A DNA stretch of 64,000 nt, from the NCBI GenBank assembly GCA_030411725.1, contig MU839829.1, positions 2,418,001-2,482,000 of the forward strand. The letters are read 5' to 3'. The notes beneath the pieces were generated by a model. It was not told where the DNA came from. It saw nothing but the letters and a program-made list of their open reading frames with translations, and searched no databases. Below, piece after piece: positions 40,475 through 53,391 of this stretch; position 1 is the first letter of the stretch, and each line of letters starts with the position of its first letter. The stretch comes from Echria macrotheca. Taxonomy: Eukaryota; Ascomycota; Sordariomycetes; Sordariales; Schizotheciaceae. Both the position numbers and the translations under genes were made by a program.

Positions 40475-43116
40475 GAAGTCAGTCAAGAAAACGGTTGTGT
40501 CGATTTTATTACTCCCCACAAACTAGATACCACAAATGTGTCATGCATGAATCGCGGAGAAGAAGAAGAAGAGAGATCAACCTTTCGATTGTGTAACATT
40601 TGGGTAGGCATCATGCGAAGTCTCCAACCGTGGTAAACTGCAAGGGAAAAAAGCAAGCCATGTTTTTTTTTTTTTTGACCTGTTTTTCGCCGAAATTGCC
40701 TTTTAAGACTTTAAACCCGAAAACTCGCATTAGTTTCTAGAGCGTATATGCAGAGTGAAAACCAATATTATTGTGTGTCCGTTCGCCGCAGGCTTGCTTG
40801 CTTGCTTTGCTTTGACGACTTGCTTGACTGCAGGGCGTTTTCTTGGCATGACATTTTGCAACCCCTCGACTTGCATGGAGTCAGTCTCGGCCGCGCCAAC
40901 ACGGCGTTACTTTGGCCCGTCCCTCTTACATTCGACAAATATCTACGGATTAGTTTGTGTGGCTTGCCAAGACACAGAGAGAGAGATACATACAGGCTGA
41001 GTTTGAGAAAACGCTACGATGATGGGGCTCTCCTCCAGGGAAATCAGATCAAAGGTTTGTTTGTCTAATCTTTGCCAATGTAAGGTATGGATGGGTGGTG
41101 TGTGCCGCAAGTCTTGCCGCGTCTTGGTTCTGTTATCCTTTTGCACCTGAACCACAGAGTAAATTGGTGGTGGTCAATACATATAGATATAGAATGGTAT
41201 ACGGGTCGAATACACATGTAAATACATTGAGAGTTAACACCAATCCAGCTGTTTATAAGCGCTAAGTCACGGTGGTTTATAAGCTAGCAAGATCTCTGGC
41301 TAGAGACGGCGTGTCTCTTGGTATTCTCTCCCACTACTCCGTGAACCAAGGAGATATGGACGTCTCTAGTAATATCATCCTGACTTCCTCCAGTTGGCTT
41401 TTAGGAAGATATACAGAGAACACCCTCCTCGAGTCTATATGGATGGTTTGTGTGTATGCTACCTAACTGACCCATCCACAAACTTACTTCATCCCTCGCT
41501 CCCTGCGACTCAAACCCACACCAACGGTCACCTCATCAAGCTGCAAATATCCCGTTTAGATTTTCTATCCAAACCGCCCATCCCAATTAGAAGTCTATCT
41601 ATCTATCCTATCCTGAAAAGTCCAATACCAACACCCCACAGGCACGTACCTATGTCAAAGCCAGTGGGCAGACCTCCGACAACGCCTACCTACCTACCTA
41701 CCTAGGTACCTGGGTAGGTAGTCCATCGCATCCTCGGACTCAACCTCCCACTACACCCACCCACCCACCCACCCTTTCGGTCATAAATTCCGAAAACGCA
41801 AATCGGATGTCGTACCCAGCGCCCCGGTCCCAGGAAGGATTTGCTGACCATGCAGCAAGTGCAAACTACTTACCTAACCTAGTACCGGTATCCTTCCTAC
41901 CTATTACATCGCTGGTGTGTTTGTGTGTCTCTCTCTATACTCTACACGATAGCAACTAAATCGTATGCAGTCAGCTTACTACGAAGCACATAGTTCTTCG
42001 TATAGGTAGGTATGTACGGGACTTCGGCATGTCTCCCATCAAACTACCTATATAACTACCTCACAAGCTGTATCCATGCCTACCTATGCAAACACCAAGT
42101 GCCTACCTAACCCAGGTTGGTATCCCTGCCCTTTTCGTCGTTGGTACTTGCCTACCAATCTCTCACCTTCCCATTTCTCCTCGCATACCTGGTAGGTAGC
42201 TTGCAAAGGACCTTGCATGTACAATACAACAAACCCCCCAAATATTAGTTATTCAGAAACGTACTTGACCTCATGGCCTGTCGTGCGGCGGCTTTTGTAT
42301 AGGTGTGAGTACCTAGGCGGGTAAAAGTTCTTGAAGCTAAATCGTGTGGTATGTACGCTATGCAAAGATCTTTTGAGGCCAGGTACAAGACAAGATGCCA
42401 GGTAGTGGAAAGTATTGTCTTCAACTCTCTCCTGAGGTCGGTTACTACGTAATGTACCTAGGGTATAAAGACTCTAGAATCGATGTCGCTGCTCGGTGTG
42501 CATATATGTGTGTGTATGTGTATGTGTACCATGCCGGTCAGGTCGATAACTACCTTACCTCAGGTATTGGAAGCTCGAGACGTGATTCCTCATTCCGAAA
42601 TTCGCTTCCTCGTACTGGTTATTCCAGGTAGCGTCTCCAGTATATCCTCCGCACCCGTACCTCTTCTACCTACCTACCTACTTATGGAAGCCCGCAGAGA
42701 GCCCCCCCCCCCCGGTATAATGGATTACGGACGATACCAACATAAACACGACAACTCCAAGAGCCCAGCTATTGCGTATATATCCATCCACGTCTGAGAT
42801 GCTGGCTTCTGACTTTTCTAATGATAGCCGCGGGGTACAGGAGTGACAAAAAGGTCGCCATAGCTTGCAACATAAACACCCAACGACACCTGCCTCCACA
42901 GAATGTTGGCAGAATAGATGACACATAATTTTCCCATCGGATTCTTGAATGATAACCCAACGCCGTCGCCGGCTAACTAATGCATCCGTATCCATCAGCT
43001 CGCTTATTCTTGTCTGCGCCCGCTCTTCCTCCCAAGTACTCGTTCATCGCTTGCAAGACATCTGAACAGATCAGGTACATCAACAACATCCCAAGCTCCC
43101 CGCCTAATCATGTGAA
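40475..43116. other. 2.6-kb convergent intergenic region with TAGGTA/TACCTA clusters
   Basis: Lies between the stop codons of the SPOUT methyltransferase and MCC-alpha. No gene recognised. 41.6-42.7 kb is dense in CCTACCTA/TAGGTAGG words, with a T-run at 40662-40676 and a CCCA run at about 41755-41775. The remainder is AT-richer than genes. Contains both 3' UTRs. Confidence 0.5.
41686..41721. repeat. TACC tandem repeat with palindromic arm
   Basis: A run of four or more CTAC/TACC tetramers is followed directly by AGGTACCTGGGTAGGTAG, its partial inverted copy, so the segment can form a hairpin. The same words recur at about 42665-42684 and in 20.4-22.2 kb. Confidence 0.7.
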
Positions 43117-45455
43117 TCAAGCTGACCCTGTCCCTGCAGCATCTTGAGCATCCTCAAAGAGCACAAGTACCGTCCCGGCCTTGCAAATATCCTGGTATCC
43201 AGTCAGCATATCTACTCTTCAAATCATAGACGGAAAGAGTACATACCCCCTCCTTGTGAGCCAACTTCTTGATAACACCGCTCTGAGGCGACCGAATAAC
43301 CGTCTCCATCTTCATAGACTCGATCCTGTTGTCTCAGCGTCAGCATCAATCCCTACCACCCTGCCAGGAGAAAAACTTACACAACCAAAGCAGCCCCCTT
43401 CTCCACCACATCCCCCTCCTTCACCTCGTTCCTCAGAATCTTGCACGGCATCGGCGCCACCACGCTCGCCGCCGCCTCTTTCAGCCCCAGCGCCTCCTCG
43501 AACCACGCCGGCTCGACGAGCTGCAGCTCCGTCTTCTCGCCCAGCTGGAACAGCGTGATATGATCCTCGTTGGCCGGGTTCTTGACGAGGGTCGAGTCGA
43601 GCCTCGCAGACGCAAAATACGTCGTCAGCTTCGTCTTGATCCCACTGTCCGACAGAGCAGCCGGCTCCGAGATGATATTCTCAAACACAACCGGTTCCGA
43701 ACCACCCGGCCGCGAGACGGACACATCAAACAGTGCGTTCCCTCGCTGCGTGACGGCCACCTTCACAACCTCGCCCTCCTCGGCGCTAGTATCGTCCCGG
43801 ACCCGGAAGGCGAAAACGCGCTCGCTCTGCTCCCTTGCCTCGCCGAATCCTAACGTCGCCCCGTGCGGATTTGTTCCGTCGACAACCTTCCCGACCCGCC
43901 CACCCAAAAGCCCCAGGGCAGCCTGTGCGAAGGCCTCGTCGGTGATATGCTTCGGCTTGAACAGCTCGTCCCTCCACTTGTCGATAAACCCCGTCTCGAC
44001 ATCGCCCTCGATGAACGCTTGGCTCCGACACAGCCGCTTCAGAAACTCGATATTCGTACTCAGCCCAACAACCTCATACTCGCGCAGGGCGAGCTCCATC
44101 TTTCGGATGGCCGTCTCGCGATCGCGCCCGCGCACGATCAGCTTGGCGATCATACCGTCGTATGCCTCCGAAACGGTGTCTCCCTCCACAAACCCGGCGT
44201 CGATGCGCACATCCGCCGACGTTGTGGGCGTAGCCAGGTGCACCAGCTTCCCCGAGTCCGGGAAGAAGCCCTTCTCGGGGTTCTCAGCGTAAATCCGTGC
44301 CTCGATAGCCGCCCCGCGCTCCGCAATGCGCTGCTCGATCTCCTCCTGCGTCAGCGGCAGCTTCTCGCCGGCGGCGACGCGGAACTGCCACTCAACCAGG
44401 TCGGTGCCGGTGACCATCTCGCTGACGGGATGTTCGACTTGTAGCCGCGTATTCATCTCCATAAAGTAAAACGCGCCGGTATCCCGATCCAGAATAAACT
44501 CGACCGTGCCGGCCCCGACATAACCGACGGCGAGCGCCGCCGTCCGCGCCTTATCCCAGAGATCTTTCCTGGTGACATCATCCAACACCGGCGCCGGGCT
44601 CTCCTCTAAAATCTTCTGATGCCGTCTCTGCACACTGCAATCCCGCTCGCCGAGCGCAACACAGTTCCCATGCCGATCCGCAAACACCTGCACCTCGACA
44701 TGGCGCGGCCTCACGACATACTTCTCCACCAACATGACCTCGCCGCCCTCGCCAAAACTCGCCCGCGCCTCGGCCCTTGCGCTCCCCAGCTGGGCCTCGA
44801 ATTCGTCTTCGGTCCGCACAATCCGCATGCCCTTGCCGCCGCCGCCCTTGACGCTCTTCAGCAGCACGGGGAACTGAATCTCGCGCGCGCGCGCCTTGAG
44901 CTGCTCCACGCCCTGCTCCGGCCCGTGGTAGCCGGGAACGCACGGCACGCCCGCGGCCGTCATGATCTCCTTGCTGCGCGCCTTGTCGCCCATATCCGCC
45001 ATCGCCCTGGCCGGCGGGCCGACGAAGACAATGCCCGCATCCTCGCACGCCTGCGCGAACGCCGGGTTCTCGCTCAGGAACCCGTAGCCGGGGTGCAGCG
45101 CCTGGATGCCGTGCTGCCTTGCGAGCGCGACAATGCGCGGGCCGTCGAGGTATGCGCCTGACTGGGGGCCGAGGGAGAGGGAGTAGGGCGTGCAGCGGGC
45201 GTGCTGGGCTTTCGCGTCGACGTCGGTGTAGAGGGTTGTCGTGCGGATGCCCATGGCGGCGGCGGTGCGGGCGATGCGCAGGGCGATCTCGCCGCGGTTG
45301 GCAATCAGGAGGGACGTGATGGGTGTTACTGGGGACGAACCGCTGCTGCTGCTGCTCGGGGCGGCGCCGTGGGTCGCCGTTGGCGCGAAGAAGCGCGGCG
45401 CGGGTCCTAGGGAGGGGACCCGGAGCCGGCGGGACGTTCGTTTGATGGAGCGCAT
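43117..45455 (-). CDS. mccA: 3-methylcrotonyl-CoA carboxylase, biotin-carrying alpha subunit
   Basis: Exons 45455-43381, 43325-43247 and 43191-43117 give 742 aa. ATG 45455 opens a basic mitochondrial leader (MRSIKRTSRRLRVPS); no ATG lies further upstream in frame. The biotin carboxylase domain (about 46-500) shows LLIANRGEIALRI, HPGYGFLSEN, the ATP-grasp loop GGGGKGMRI (204-212) and the RLQVEHPVSE catalytic strand. A BT-type linker domain follows. The biotinyl domain is at the C terminus with IESMKMETVI; Lys697 is the expected biotinylation site. Family members usually have AMKM, here SMKM. The enzyme carboxylates 3-methylcrotonyl-CoA in leucine breakdown in the mitochondrial matrix together with the beta subunit, which is not in this window. 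The biotin site is assembled across the first intron, so mis-splicing would leave an apo-enzyme. Confidence 0.95.
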
Positions 45456-46106
45456 TTTGATAACAAAAAAATGAGGAGACACCCAAAAAATGGAGGTTCA
45501 ATGGCTCGTCGGGATGGGAGGAGAGCAGAAAAAGAGGAGAGGGAAGGAGTAATCGAGGTTATCGTCGAGCTGGTCAACAAGAATTCCGGCCGAGGTCAGC
45601 AGGCCAGCCGACACTAGCCGGCACCCCTTGTATTGCTCGGGTTTCCGGGGCATTTGACGCAGCAGCAACGACGCAATTGGATCCCGTGATCATGTTTTTT
45701 TCGTTTGAATTGAGGAGGACATTTCACCAGCACTCGATTTCCTATTGTCAATTTGCCCGGTTTACACTGCAGTGTATAGCTCCGCAGAGATATCTCGGGC
45801 ATTGCCTTTCGGGACCTTTACAGCTGAAGCCGGTCCCGAGGCCCTAACGTCATCGCGGCAGGGGTCGTGTGCTCCCTGTAGCCCCGCTTCCCCGCGCCAG
45901 TCGGTCAGCCACCGGCCAAAGCGGCGGGGGAACTCCACTGAGGCCCTCACCAGTATAGAGTAGAGTAGAGTTATTGTACCGTTCTGTTGGATGTTTTATT
46001 TATACTCGTACCAGCCTATTCCCAAGTCCCCTTGCCATAAACCATAAAAATGCTGTCCGCTGTCCGCTGTACAACTCTACTTCCCCCTCCCCAGAAAAAA
46101 AAACCA
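45456..46106. other. Intergenic, mccA promoter and 3' flank of the FMN-binding protein gene
   Basis: 650 bp on the 5' side of mccA. No gene. A TAGAG/TAGAGT short repeat occurs at about 45955-45972. Confidence 0.45.
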
Positions 46107-46946
46107 TCACCTCACCCCGTTCACCAACGACCCATTCTCCTCCGGCGGCGCAATCACCCAATCCCTCACGGCACCCTTCCAATCCGCAATACGGACGTCC
46201 CGAATCCCGACCACAATCACCCTCACCTCGTCGCCCGCAACAAAACACCGACCCCCATCGCCCTGTTCCGCCTGTCCCTGCCCCTGCCCGGGCCCGGCAG
46301 CACCAACCACACTCTCGCGCCGAAACAAGTCCACCGGCGACTCCGTATCAAACGTGTTATTCTCCAAGTGTTTCGCCCTATAAAACGCCTCCTCCTCCGA
46401 CCCGGCATCGACAAGCCTCGCAGACCCGTTGATCGTAGCGCTGATGGACGAAACCGCACTCGTATTCAGATTGAACAGCAGCGCGGCAAGCGACGAGGGC
46501 GGCGCTGGATCCGCCGGCCCGGGCGAACTCCGACCGCCCGAGAGACGGCGTGCGGCGGCCGTGGATGTCGTCGGACGATGTGATACCCCTAATTAAATCA
46601 TTATCAGCTCTCTTCCTCCCCTAGACTAGATAAGATAACGAGGAAAAAAAAACATACAATCATGAACAAGCAACGAGACATTCGGATTCACCACCAGGTT
46701 ATTCATCTTCCGACTCGCCGGGTTCGTCGTCATGACAATCACCGGCGCCGTCGAGTAGGGCGGGGACGACGCCAGGTACGTGTAGTTCATGAGCGACACG
46801 TGCGGCACGTTGTCGACGCACGTCGCCAGGTGCAAGAAGCGCGCGTTCTCCAGGCACTGCACCACCTCCGCCGGCAGCTCGTGCGTCACCCGCATGTTGG
46901 TGTTGCCGGCCGACGCCTCGTGGCTGAGTGGTATTTGCTGCTCCAT
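46107..46946 (-). CDS. FMN-binding split-barrel (pyridoxamine 5'-phosphate oxidase-like) protein
   Basis: Two exons, 46946-46658 and 46588-46107, give 256 aa. The start is the first ATG in frame. Exon 1 contains the split-barrel fold signature (LENARFLHLATCVDNVPHVS, then VIVMTTNPASRKMNNLVVNP and VSLLVHD), characteristic of the PNPOx-like superfamily and of fungal proteins such as yeast Ylr456w/Ypr172w. Exon 2 supplies the dimer-forming strand (INGSARLVDAGSEEEAFYRA) and a C-terminal block (EVRVIVVGIRDVRIADWKG). FMN or a related cofactor is expected to bind at the dimer interface; the substrate is unknown and it is probably not the vitamin B6 oxidase itself. A Gly/Gln-rich linker (about 200-212) and a Ser/Pro/Ala stretch (about 100-125) interrupt the fold. 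Confidence 0.85.
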
Positions 46947-47615
46947 TTCGGTGTTTCTGCCGAGTCTTTTGCTTCTGCTGAAACGATACTCCCGATTCAA
47001 AAAGTGGAAAGAAGGTGGGTCGTGGTGCCGGGACTCGGGAGAGATCGAGAGTGGTGAGTGGTAGTTGAGTAACTTGAGTGGGAGCTTGGGGAAAGGTGGG
47101 GTTGCGATGAGGTAAGTGGGTTTGGTTAGTGTGCCTCTGCTCTTATCCTCAAATACCGCGCATGCTAGACCATTAGGAACACGACGAGTCCGTAAGCAGA
47201 CGGTTTGCTGTATTCCTATTTCTTAACCATGGGTCTAGTTCTAGTCGTCGTAAACCGAAGCGTTATATAAAGGACAGCAGAAACTCATGTTTTGAAGCTT
47301 GCCTCCAAAGTCTCGGTAAATAAAACCATGGCTATCCTAATGCTGCTCCGTATGATAGTTACTCGACCAAGTTTTACTAATAATACATTTTCGAGGTAGA
47401 AAACATTGCTGTCATCCGACCCAGCCCCTAAAGTGTTTCCCTTATCTATGCCTAAGTCCGTTTTCATTGGGGGCAATCCGCCCTCGTGACCCATGAGACC
47501 ACCTAACACAGGAGAAAGGATCCATCCCTAGTGCAATTTGATCTTGATAATGACCCCAATCCGTTTTCATGTACCTACGTAGACTTCCCACCCGTACAAT
47601 ACAGTCAAGGAAACC
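46947..47615. other. Intergenic region
   Basis: 670 bp between two minus-strand genes: promoter of the FMN-binding protein gene and 3' UTR of the transporter gene. No gene seen. Confidence 0.45.
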
Positions 47616-49467
47616 TTACTTGGCCCATTCAACAACCTCGAGCGCGCACATGACAAGGAGCAAAGTCGACGGCAGGATCCTAACAAGCTGGTTAATAAAA
47701 TGCCACACAAAATACGTTGCAGGTGCATCATACCAGATGACGTAGCTCTGGAACAGGATCTTGCCCATGACCGTCTCGTATACGTTGTTGATTTGGCAGA
47801 TCTGTGCCAGCTGGAGAGCGCTCGGCGCGCCGGTAAGAAGGAAGCAGACAATGACGAAAATGGGATCATCCAGGATGCTGACGGGCACGTATTTGGCAAA
47901 GACGGCCAGAATGGGAGCCATGATCAATGTCGGAAGAAGCATGCGGCAGATGAGAGAAGCAACGAGGAGACGCGTCCCGATCTGCTTCTCCTCGGGATCC
48001 GCGTCGTCGCGCTTTTGTGTGTTGCGGGCAAGATTGGCTCCTAGGACAACCAGAATCAGGGGAACGGCCACGCCAGCCGAGGAGCTGATGGCGCTTGTGA
48101 CGCTAGTCTTGATGAACGACTCCTCTTGGAAGAAAAGCTTCTGCAGGTCCGGCACCGAAGCAACAATGACGGCAAAGAGCATGGCCCAGAGAGGGGGGTT
48201 CATGAACTCCCAGAGGAAATTGTAGACCCGGAGCCAGACCCTGTACAGTCCTAGAATGGCGGTTTGGATGGGCTTCGGAAGAGCCTCGTAGACTTGGCGG
48301 CTCTTCCTGGCAATGTAGACGGTGCTCCTGGTCTTGGTCCTCCGGCAGCGAAGCTTGGCTCTAACCAGGACGCCCTTGATACCCGACGGAATTTCTGGCT
48401 CCTCGTTGGCGCGGATTCGCGGGAAAGTCATGATCCTATCCAGCCCATCGTTGTCGGTGAGTTCACCGTGCACGACGCCGTTTACGCCCACCGTCTGGGG
48501 CTTGCCAAGACCCTTGCGGATCGTGTCGCTCTCATCGTCCGACTCGCTGGGAGAGCCATGCGACGATCCGGCTACGGGCGTCCGGCCAGCAGGCTCGTAA
48601 ACTTCCGAGTCGTCCGTCTGTGTCGGGCTCCCAGGGGCCTGGATCACGGCTTCATCTCCCATTTCGTTGGTGCTGTCGATGCCGGTGAGGAGGCCTTGCG
48701 TCTCTCCACGATATCTCCCCTCCTCAATGGACTCGTCGTTGTATTCTTCGTACTTCTCCTTGGGTGCGAGGAGCACGTGATAACCCCAACTCCATCGTAC
48801 CAACTGGCCGAGTTGTTGAAAGATCATCAGATACAAGATTCCTCTAGCAGCCACCTCGTCATCGTTGTCGCCCGGTATCCTGTCCCAGTGCAGCCCCTTC
48901 AGCGTCTGCGACAACGAAATGACCAGCGAAATCGGCAGCGAGTTGGAGTTGCCAAATACACCCATGGCAGTGACAAAGTTGGACGCGCGTTTGTTGAACC
49001 GGAAACATTTTGTGACGATCTGGGCGACAGCATATGACACAAGAGTCTGAATGACAAAAATGATGGGAATCACGCCGAGCTCGACGAGCTTGTCGGCGTT
49101 GAGTTGTGACGCGAGCTTCGTAAAGACTAAATCGGGTCAGCAAAACGATGGCAAGAGCAGAATGGGAACGCGGCAACATACTCAGACAAGGGGTGAAGAG
49201 CATCACATTGAGGTTGGCTAGGAATTTCTGCTTATCCGCATCGAAGTGTCCCAGCCGCGCAATGATGTACCCTGGTAAACTGACGCATACTACCTCCAGG
49301 ACGGCGCCGAACACCAGCAGGACGAGGTGATCGAGAGACGGATGGGAGTCATGTGGTTTCTTCTTGAAGACGACGAACGGAGATGGCGTTGATGACGAGA
49401 ATTGATCCCAGCTGTCTCCCACCGCCAGCCGTAATGATGTCGGCGACCGAACCTCGGGAAACCACAT
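47616..49467 (-). CDS. Auxin-efflux-carrier (AEC/PIN-like) family membrane transporter
   Basis: Exons 49467-49182 and 49126-47616 give 598 aa. Ten hydrophobic segments in two bundles of five are separated by a central hydrophilic loop. The N bundle includes HLVLLVFGAVLEVVCVSLPG, NVMLFTPCLIFTKLASQLN and VTAMGVFGNSNSLPISLV. The loop of about 190 residues is rich in Ser, Asp and Glu. The C bundle contains SSSAGVAVPLILVVLGANLA and LTGAPSALQLAQI. The sequences FTPCL, GNSNSLP and PLILVVLGANL are typical of the AEC superfamily (yeast Ecm3, S. pombe Ael1, plant PILS). The substrate in fungi is not established, and most members lie in the ER or vacuole. The start at 49467 is the first ATG of the frame; it puts 45 mostly polar residues before the first segment, so a later start cannot be excluded. 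The splice junction restores FTPCLIFTKLA, supporting the model. Confidence 0.88.
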
Positions 49468-52400
49468 CGAGCGCGCTTATCGTCGATTCCGTTCTGACCG
49501 GCAGATATCGGTTTGTCGGGCGGCGGAGAGGTCGTGTGTAGGAGATCGACAGCGAGATTAACGACGCGTCGATACAGGTTCTGGCCACACCTGTCTTTCT
49601 GTCGTCGGAGATCGGCGGGCAGCAAAACTTCGAGGGGGTTGACTTTGGTGGTGGAGAACAATGAAATGACCGAGGTGGAGTGACGTCGAGTCGGGTGTTG
49701 AAGTTGGCGGGTTTTGGCCGGTTCGGGCGTTCTGAATGCCGCAAGGAGACACAAGACAGGAAAAGAAGGGACGAAGGAAAGAAATGTGGAAAGGCACAGC
49801 TTGAGGCCTTTTCCGATACAATTGGCTCGGTCACGATAAGGAAATCGCCATGACGAGATCGAGATGTCAACGAAACGAGCAGGCGCGGAACTGGCTTTGG
49901 CGCCGCCGGCAAACGACAAGGCCACTGGAGACGTCAGCTCAGGCTGTTAGTGCGCTACGACCTGAGGTTTGATGTTTCGCAGCCAATCAGGCGCATATTT
50001 CATGGTGACCGACGTCATTTGCTAACTGTCGGAGTCCTCCAGCGCTGCAACCCGCGCACAAGAGCAGACACAGCTCCCCCGCCAAGCCAACTGCGGCTGC
50101 AACAGACCCATTCAAGCCCACTGACCAGCCACTGAAAAGGCAAAGCGCGGAGTCATGGCCCCGATGACGTTGGGACTGCAGGTACTGACAGCGTAGCTCT
50201 GCCGCTAAAACAGGAGCTAAACTACAAGCTCTCGACCTTGGCTCCTCACCTTGACTGCTCCTGACGCCATCTGCACAACGTGTCTATCCCTCGCCCTCTC
50301 GTTGGTCTCTACCCCCACAGGCAAAAAAAAAAACGCAAGCGAAGATTTGGTGGTACGACAGAGATTTTGCAACACAACAGAAAAGTGGCTCGTTTGTGAA
50401 AAGCGGTCTAGATGGAGGATGAGCGGAGGGAGGTTGTAGTCTGGACCCGACAGCTTGGAGAGTTTGAGTCGACATGCATCCATCTGGTCTAGACCACCAT
50501 GGAATTGGGTGTCTGATGTAAGTAGTGGGTGCTTCATCATCTTGTTGGTTTTTGGTTATATGCTGTCCCGCGGAAACACGCACACCCGACTCCCCTCAAG
50601 GTCCATCTGCTCTCCACCGGGTTCGAGGACTACACTCCAGCAACCAAGGTTCAGCAACGGCTGGATGCAATGGGCCTAACACCGGCTGCGGGTTCCACAC
50701 TGGCTCTCGCGCTGCCGAACCAAACAGTGTTACGCACCTTTCCAAGCGGAATGGGCTCACTGAGCTGTGGCTTAGACCCCGAATTATGCCACAATGTGGC
50801 AACACAGTTGATGCCCATCTGCGCAAAGCTGAAGCTGCAGACTCGAATCCGACGGTTAGGAACGGTTCGAATGACGTCTCTGAAACATGCCAGCAGGCTC
50901 GCCGGCAACAGATACACGCTACGGAAGTCAGGGTCGGGAGTGTCAGGGGGTGTACCCGCTTGCTCTGTACTGTATCACGCATGCTGGGTTAGCCGTGTGG
51001 ATGCAAACTAACTGACGGTGATGAGCCTTCAGACTTTTACACGTTGTAATCCGCATGGGTACACGGCCTGAGACTGCCTATTTTAAGGCTTTCCGGGTCC
51101 TAGAACAACGGACCAGGCGGAAAGTGTCATCTACTTGCTCTTCAGCCATCGAAAAGACCAGCCATGCCAATGAACCCGAACCTGGCTGCCATCTCAAGAT
51201 ACTTGACAGACGACCTGACGCGGGCTGCTAGACTAGTTGAAACTCAGATACCGGTGTCGCTCACCGGTTGGTGTCATGGGTGGCTTGAGTCAAACCAACA
51301 GAGAGCGCCCATCCGAACCAACGCAAGGCCCTCAAGGTTTCTACGGCAAACGTGCTTGCAGAATTTTGTACCGGTATCCGCCTCTCCCATTCCCGGCTCG
51401 CCCGACACCCCCGAACAGGCCGCCTGATTTTACGGAGTCTGGGTCTCATGTAGGTATGGACCCCGTTCAAGCTCATCTCGAGAACCGGCACCTCTCATCA
51501 TACCTGATATCGGCCAGGTCAACAGCAACAGCATCTCTGTGTTGCGGGAGATGTAACCATGTGCCAGCTGGACGTTGTTTAACTCGCCAGTGAATAATGA
51601 TTTACTTGGCATGCACCCTAATCAGCGGCGATACCGGCCCCCTATTCTAGGTTGATATTGTCTTGTTACTCTACTTGGATCAAACCCAGGGGGTTTTGTT
51701 TAGACCAGCACTCTGTTAAAGAGGCTAGCTTCGTACCCATCCATGGCCGGGGATATGGCGGAGCTGGGGAACTACACAGTATTCTCGGTACCTTCAAGCC
51801 AAGCATCGGCTTCAAACCCCTAACCCTGAGTCCAGATTTGGAGGCTGCATGTACACTGTCGAGAAAAGTCGATGGCGGGAAGCAAAATCCCATCTGTATC
51901 GAGTCGTATATCCATGCTCAGATCCACATGTAGAGTATGCACATCTGCGGACTCGCCTTGATTTTCGCGCTCTGGAGATGCGAGCTGACTGGATACGACG
52001 GGCCTGGAAGACAAGCGATTGGGGAATGACTGCCGGTCCCACACTGGCCGGTACGCAGCGGGCTGTGAGACGAACCCGAGCTGTCCTGCATATCTGCTCT
52101 TGCCACATCCGCCGTCATTCAGCCAGAGTTGTCGTGGTCTTTTTTTGTTGACAATGCGGCCATCACCAAGCTCCCGTCTTCAGGCCTGGTGTTGTGGTGA
52201 GTGCAGATCGTCGTTGCCCGAAGCTGACTCACTGCCTATGGCTGTTTCAGAACGCCCTATTTGCGCTGATCCGCATGCCTCGTTTCCAACCTCGCAGTGA
52301 CGCAAAATCACCAGACACCACCAGTTGAAGATTTATTCATCACGATGGAGATGGAGGCGGAGGTCGGAGATGCACAGGTCAGAGTTGGAGCCAGAGTTGG

Positions 52401-53391
52401 GGCAGGTGGGTATCTGACAGGCCAAACCAGGGTGTTGGTTCTGGGCGGTCGATGCTGTCTGTGGCTTCAACCCCGCGCTGCAATCTGACGTCAACAGGCT
52501 GAGCTCGCGCAGTCTTGGTGCGAATCTTCTCATGCACTCTTCAAATGCGACGTCGAGCCGTTATCAGCGGCGTACTCGTAGAAAGGGGCCGGCATGGAGC
52601 CACGTCTGTGTGTTTTTACGGCTCGCCGACGCCGGTCCCGTTGATAGAGCACTTTTTCTGTTGAAAATTCTCGCCTCCCCGCCATCACCGATACGTTGCA
52701 TGGACCGGGTTGCGGGCCGTGGCGCATCTTGTGGTGTTTTCGGCGTGTTTTCTGCTGTTGAAGCAGGGCGGGGCGCCGAGCTTGATCCCTGTCCAGCGCA
52801 GCCGCGGCGGACTGCGGTCACAAAAAGACGACAAAGCAAAGAGGGGCAAGCGGGCTCGGAGCAAATGCCCCTGGACTACTCTACAACCCCATCGACCTGA
52901 GACCGCAAAACAAGCTGGAGGCTCAATAGGCACGCACACCACTTTCCACGGCTTATGATCATCGTGTTGCCCCCAAGGCTTCCGTGTCTGTTAGTTTTGC
53001 ATCCTTTGCCCCATGTCCTGCTAGCTTATAGCGGTCCTCGCCCCGGTTTGCCTCGTCTCAGAAAGAACAGTGCTGGGTCCCGGTCTGGTGCTTGGTCATC
53101 CCCCCAAGCCACGTCTTGCCAACATCCCGCCTTGGGCTGCGACTCGCCGGCTGCATCTGGTTGTTAACCCTCGAGAGGCCCGGCTTTTGGTTTAAGACGT
53201 TTTACTCTCCACCAGAAGATTCGGGATTCACCGGACAACATCCTCTGCGAAGAGAGCAGCTGCCTTACCATCTTGGACAACTTGACGACACTTCCCCCTC
53301 GCTAACCGTCTCGCGGCCACCAAATTCCAAACAGTGCGTCGCAGCACATGCCACGACCTAGATAGGTACGGCACGGCCACCATCTAGCATC
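49468..53391. other. 3.9-kb gene-poor region upstream of pbs2
   Basis: Between the start of the transporter gene (minus) and pbs2 (plus); holds both promoters. No recognised gene. The plus-strand frame at 50529-51011 and the minus frame at 49290-49925 are the longest; neither shows domain features. The last kilobase before 53392 probably carries a long pbs2 leader. Confidence 0.45.
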
